In this document: one piece after another, positions 18,315 to 20,083 of the stretch
Layout: each line of letters begins with the position of its first letter
Position numbering within the stretch: the stretch's first letter is position 1
DNA from: an uncultured Bacteroides sp.
GTDB lineage: Bacteria > Bacteroidota > Bacteroidia > Bacteroidales > Bacteroidaceae
Assembly (NCBI RefSeq): GCF_910585845.1
Contig: NZ_CAJUHF010000056.1
Location: 1-20,083 of the forward strand
Direction of reading: 5' to 3'
DNA length: 20,083 nucleotides
Position numbers and translations under genes: made by a program
Notes under the pieces: model-generated
Told to the model about the DNA's origin: nothing
The model's database searches: none
The model's input: only the letters and a program-made list of their open reading frames with translations

Positions 18315-19501
18315 TTATTTCTTTTCTGTGCCAAAATAAGATTGCTTGCTGAACGTATGAACAAACAAAGTGCCAAAGGTAATACAGCAAAGTTAAATCT
18401 CTGCGGTATAAACGCCCAAAGCGATATAAAAAGTGTTAAAACGGCAAGATTTATCACCATATACCTGCTTTTTTTCTGATTTATCACCTTTTTCAGCATC
18501 CACGGAAGGGCGAAAAGGTGCAGGGGATGGAACACAAATAGCATATAATTTGGGCTTACTGCCGGATGTTGCGAGAAGAGGGCGAGGAAAGCCAGTATGC
18601 ATCCCGCCGTTCCGGCGCAGAAAAACAGCAAGAGGTCAAGCCCCCAAAGTGTCTTCCGCTTCCGCACGCCGAAGAACGTGGCTGCGGCTACGATGGCCAA
18701 TAGTAGCGACGCGGCCTGCAGGGGAGTGATTCCTTCAGATTTCCCATCGGCATCCTCTCCTTCGATAGGCACCAACGTGGCTTCTTCGCTGACCAACGGA
18801 CGTTGCTGCCCCTCGCGGTCTATGATGCAGGCGTTTTGGAAATGGCCTTGCAGGCAGAAAGGTACAAACATCTCCTCTCGTCGGTTGATGGGTCTGTCTG
18901 CCTGGACGCCCATGCAGAGATCCATGCCGAAACGTGCCCAAGAATGACTTTCGGTGTACTGGTGTAGCAGTTGTCGGAACGAAAGTCCCTCGACCGGCAC
19001 ATCCATGTCGGCACTGTACAGCAGCGAGCCGTCCACTGCCTTTTCTATGATATCCCGTGGGCGGGTGGCACAGTTGTCGTAGAAGAAATTATAGCGGTAC
19101 ACGCGGTTTTCGGGGCGGTAGTTCTCTTCGAGTAGGGCGAACAGACGTTTTTTTTCCTGCGGAGTGAGGTTGAGTACCTGCTGGCGAACGTCGCGCCCTA
19201 AAAAAGCGTATTCGGCGGCAAAGTGCTCGTAGCTGTTGACCCCTAACTGATAGTCGGTCTCACCTAAGGTGAAGCGCAGAATGAAGTTCGGGGTGTTGAA
19301 ACTGAACATGCCGTAGTTGAAGACAGCGTCGATGTGGTGTTCCGGATCTTCGTAGCGTATGGCGGTATGCCCGAAGAGCGAATATATTTCATTTCCCGCA
19401 CCGCAGGTCAGCAGGCTGATGCGGATGGAGTCGGTCTGTTGCGCCCTTGTTCCGAAGGCACACAAGACGACCAGTAGCAATAAGATGACAGTTTGTTTCA
19501 T
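18311..19501 (-). CDS. lnb: DUF4105 membrane protein, probable lipoprotein N-acyltransferase (Lnb type)
   Basis: The 396-residue protein has a signal peptide (1-20), a periplasmic DUF4105 domain (about 25-245) and four or five transmembrane helices (about 262-279, 286-309, 322-336, 347-366, 371-389). DUF4105 has a papain/NlpC-like arrangement; the candidate catalytic pair is His45 in SLFGHTAIRY and Cys144 in FFYDNCATRPRD. From memory, a DUF4105 protein encoded near secA in Bacteroides thetaiotaomicron was recently shown to add the third acyl chain to lipoproteins and was named Lnb, replacing the missing Lnt; I apply that name by similarity. The start at 19501 gives a normal signal peptide; the open frame to 19552 would cover the promoter. 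It is the first gene of the operon and overlaps the next by ATGA. Confidence 0.82.
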   Translation of the reverse strand: MKQTVILLLLVVLCAFGTRAQQTDSIRISLLTCGAGNEIYSLFGHTAIRYEDPEHHIDAVFNYGMFSFNTPNFILRFTLGETDYQLGVNSYEHFAAEYAFLGRDVRQQVLNLTPQEKKRLFALLEENYRPENRVYRYNFFYDNCATRPRDIIEKAVDGSLLYSADMDVPVEGLSFRQLLHQYTESHSWARFGMDLCMGVQADRPINRREEMFVPFCLQGHFQNACIIDREGQQRPLVSEEATLVPIEGEDADGKSEGITPLQAASLLLAIVAAATFFGVRKRKTLWGLDLLLFFCAGTAGCILAFLALFSQHPAVSPNYMLFVFHPLHLFALPWMLKKVINQKKSRYMVINLAVLTLFISLWAFIPQRFNFAVLPLALCLFIRSASNLILAQKRNK

Positions 19502-19508
19502 TTCGATG

Positions 19509-19516
19509 CAAAGATA
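19509..19516 (-). promoter_or_regulatory. -7 element of the DUF4105/PafA-like/secA operon
   Basis: The minus strand reads TATCTTTG, an exact TAnnTTTG match. Only 7 bases separate its final G from the ATG of the DUF4105 gene, so the predicted transcript has a leader of about 0-4 bases. The -33 region has no clear TTTG. Confidence 0.65.
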
Positions 19517-19616
19517 CAACAAAGAATTGAAAGTGAGTACAGAATAAGGCAAATAACACGTCTCTATTTATTCATGAAGGGGTTGATTGGCGTTAACTCT
19601 AAATTCCAAATTGCCG

Positions 19617-19743
19617 GATTGCCCTGGGCTTTGTATTCGATTCCCGTGGGGTTTGTGTTCGATTGCCCTGGGCTTTTCCGGAACATTGCCCCGCATCTGT
19701 CCGGCAAACCCCACGGAAATCGGACACAAATGCGGTGTTTTTT
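19617..19743. repeat. Array of 22-base units with inverted copies
   Basis: Three head-to-tail 22-base units start at 19617, 19639 and 19661 (form GATTGCCCTGGGCTTTGTATTC, with a GATTCCCGTGGGGTTTGTGTTC variant in the middle). A more degenerate forward copy begins near 19684. An inverted copy lies at 19700-19721, giving CCGTGGGGTTTG at 19644-19655 against CAAACCCCACGG at 19705-19716, and a partial second inverted copy follows (GGACACAAATGCGG). The units contain palindromic cores such as GCCC-T-GGGC. Translation of the array in any frame yields only repeat-driven peptides, so I regard it as non-coding. Confidence 0.75.
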
Positions 19744-19744
19744 T
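19691..19744 (+). terminator. Terminator-like hairpin with T-run
   Basis: CCGCAT-c-TGTCCG (19691-19703) pairs with CGGACA-caa-ATGCGG (19721-19735), followed by TGTTTTTTT. It has the form of a forward-strand rho-independent terminator, yet no forward-strand gene precedes it in this window. It overlaps the inverted copies of the repeat array. Confidence 0.6.
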
Positions 19745-20083
19745 ATCCGTACTCCGGTTCCTGGCGTTGCAGGCAGTCGTTTCATTGGGAGTGGCCGTCG
19801 GGATGTGGGGGGCGTTGTCGGGGAGGGGACCCCTGCTGTAGATACGGCGTCCTTTCAACTGCTGCTCGTGGGGGAGGGGTGTCGGACGGGGCGTTCCGGT
19901 CGTTCACGGTATTTTCCGCCTTTTCTTTTTCTTCTTCTTCTTTTTCTGTAGAAGAAGTATTTTTCTTTCTTTCTCTTTTTCTTTATATATATATATGGAT
20001 GTGTTTGTGTTGCTTGTTTTTGAGAAATTGTGTGCAAATGTTTATTTGTCAGTGTGTTATAGCTGTTTTTGTGATGTTTTTCT
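19745..20083. other. Right-edge non-coding, low-complexity DNA
   Basis: A G-rich stretch (about 19790-19900) is followed by an almost pure pyrimidine tract (about 19916-19948), a second T/C-rich tract (about 19958-19984), a TA repeat (about 19984-19996) and T/G-rich sequence up to the edge. CTTCTTCTTC and GAAGAAG around 19930-19957 are complementary. Open frames here are driven by low complexity and show no family features. It may be the upstream region of a gene beyond the window. Confidence 0.5.

Noticed and set aside
19493..19951. A 152-residue forward open frame at the right end
   Set aside because: Its sequence is produced by the 22-base repeats and by the pyrimidine tract (Leu/Phe run). 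It begins inside the DUF4105 coding and promoter region and shows no protein family signs.

Overview
The window looks like chromosomal DNA from a gut Bacteroides or a close relative in Bacteroidales. The main reasons are: repeated promoter motifs of the Bacteroidota form TAnnTTTG (some with an upstream TTTG 19-20 bases away); start codons mostly without a Shine-Dalgarno sequence; and protein families typical of the phylum (DUF3810, DUF6340, DUF4105, an ECF sigma factor with a helical periplasmic partner, a type IX-like C-terminal domain). No rRNA, tRNA, CRISPR array, phage gene or insertion sequence was found.

Layout, left to right. (1) rpsA, ribosomal protein S1, has its own promoter and terminator (274-2070). 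(2) A repeat-rich gap of about 470 bases precedes a lipoprotein made of two related halves, followed closely by RNase Z (2537-4273). (3) A four-gene forward cluster (4376-6205) has a near-perfect promoter. It encodes a small secreted protein with a type IX-like tail, an ECF sigma factor, a one-pass membrane protein and a periplasmic helical protein, and reads as an envelope-sensing regulatory unit. (4) A 22-base-period palindromic array forms a bidirectional terminator against the convergent mazG gene. mazG and a DUF3810 membrane metalloprotease-like gene run leftward (6353-8402). (5) valS runs rightward (8506-11190) and is followed by a 17-bp perfect inverted repeat. (6) Three leftward units follow: an unidentified acidic protein, a DUF6340 lipoprotein, and a compact operon read right to left as DUF4105 (probable lipoprotein N-acyltransferase Lnb), a PafA-like protein and secA (13349-19501). 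(7) The last ~580 bases hold a second array of about 22-base repeats, a terminator-like hairpin and low-complexity DNA, with no convincing gene.

Most of the window is housekeeping: translation (S1, ValRS), tRNA 3' processing (RNase Z), nucleotide clean-up (MazG) and protein export (SecA). The points that stand out are the lnb-secA operon, whose middle gene encodes a PafA-like protein lacking most expected metal ligands (probable pseudoenzyme); the near-leaderless promoter of that operon; the four-gene sigma cluster; and four structurally different intergenic repeat elements. I found no clear new defence or mobile system. The best candidate for something under-described is the co-transcribed Lnb/pseudophosphatase/SecA unit.
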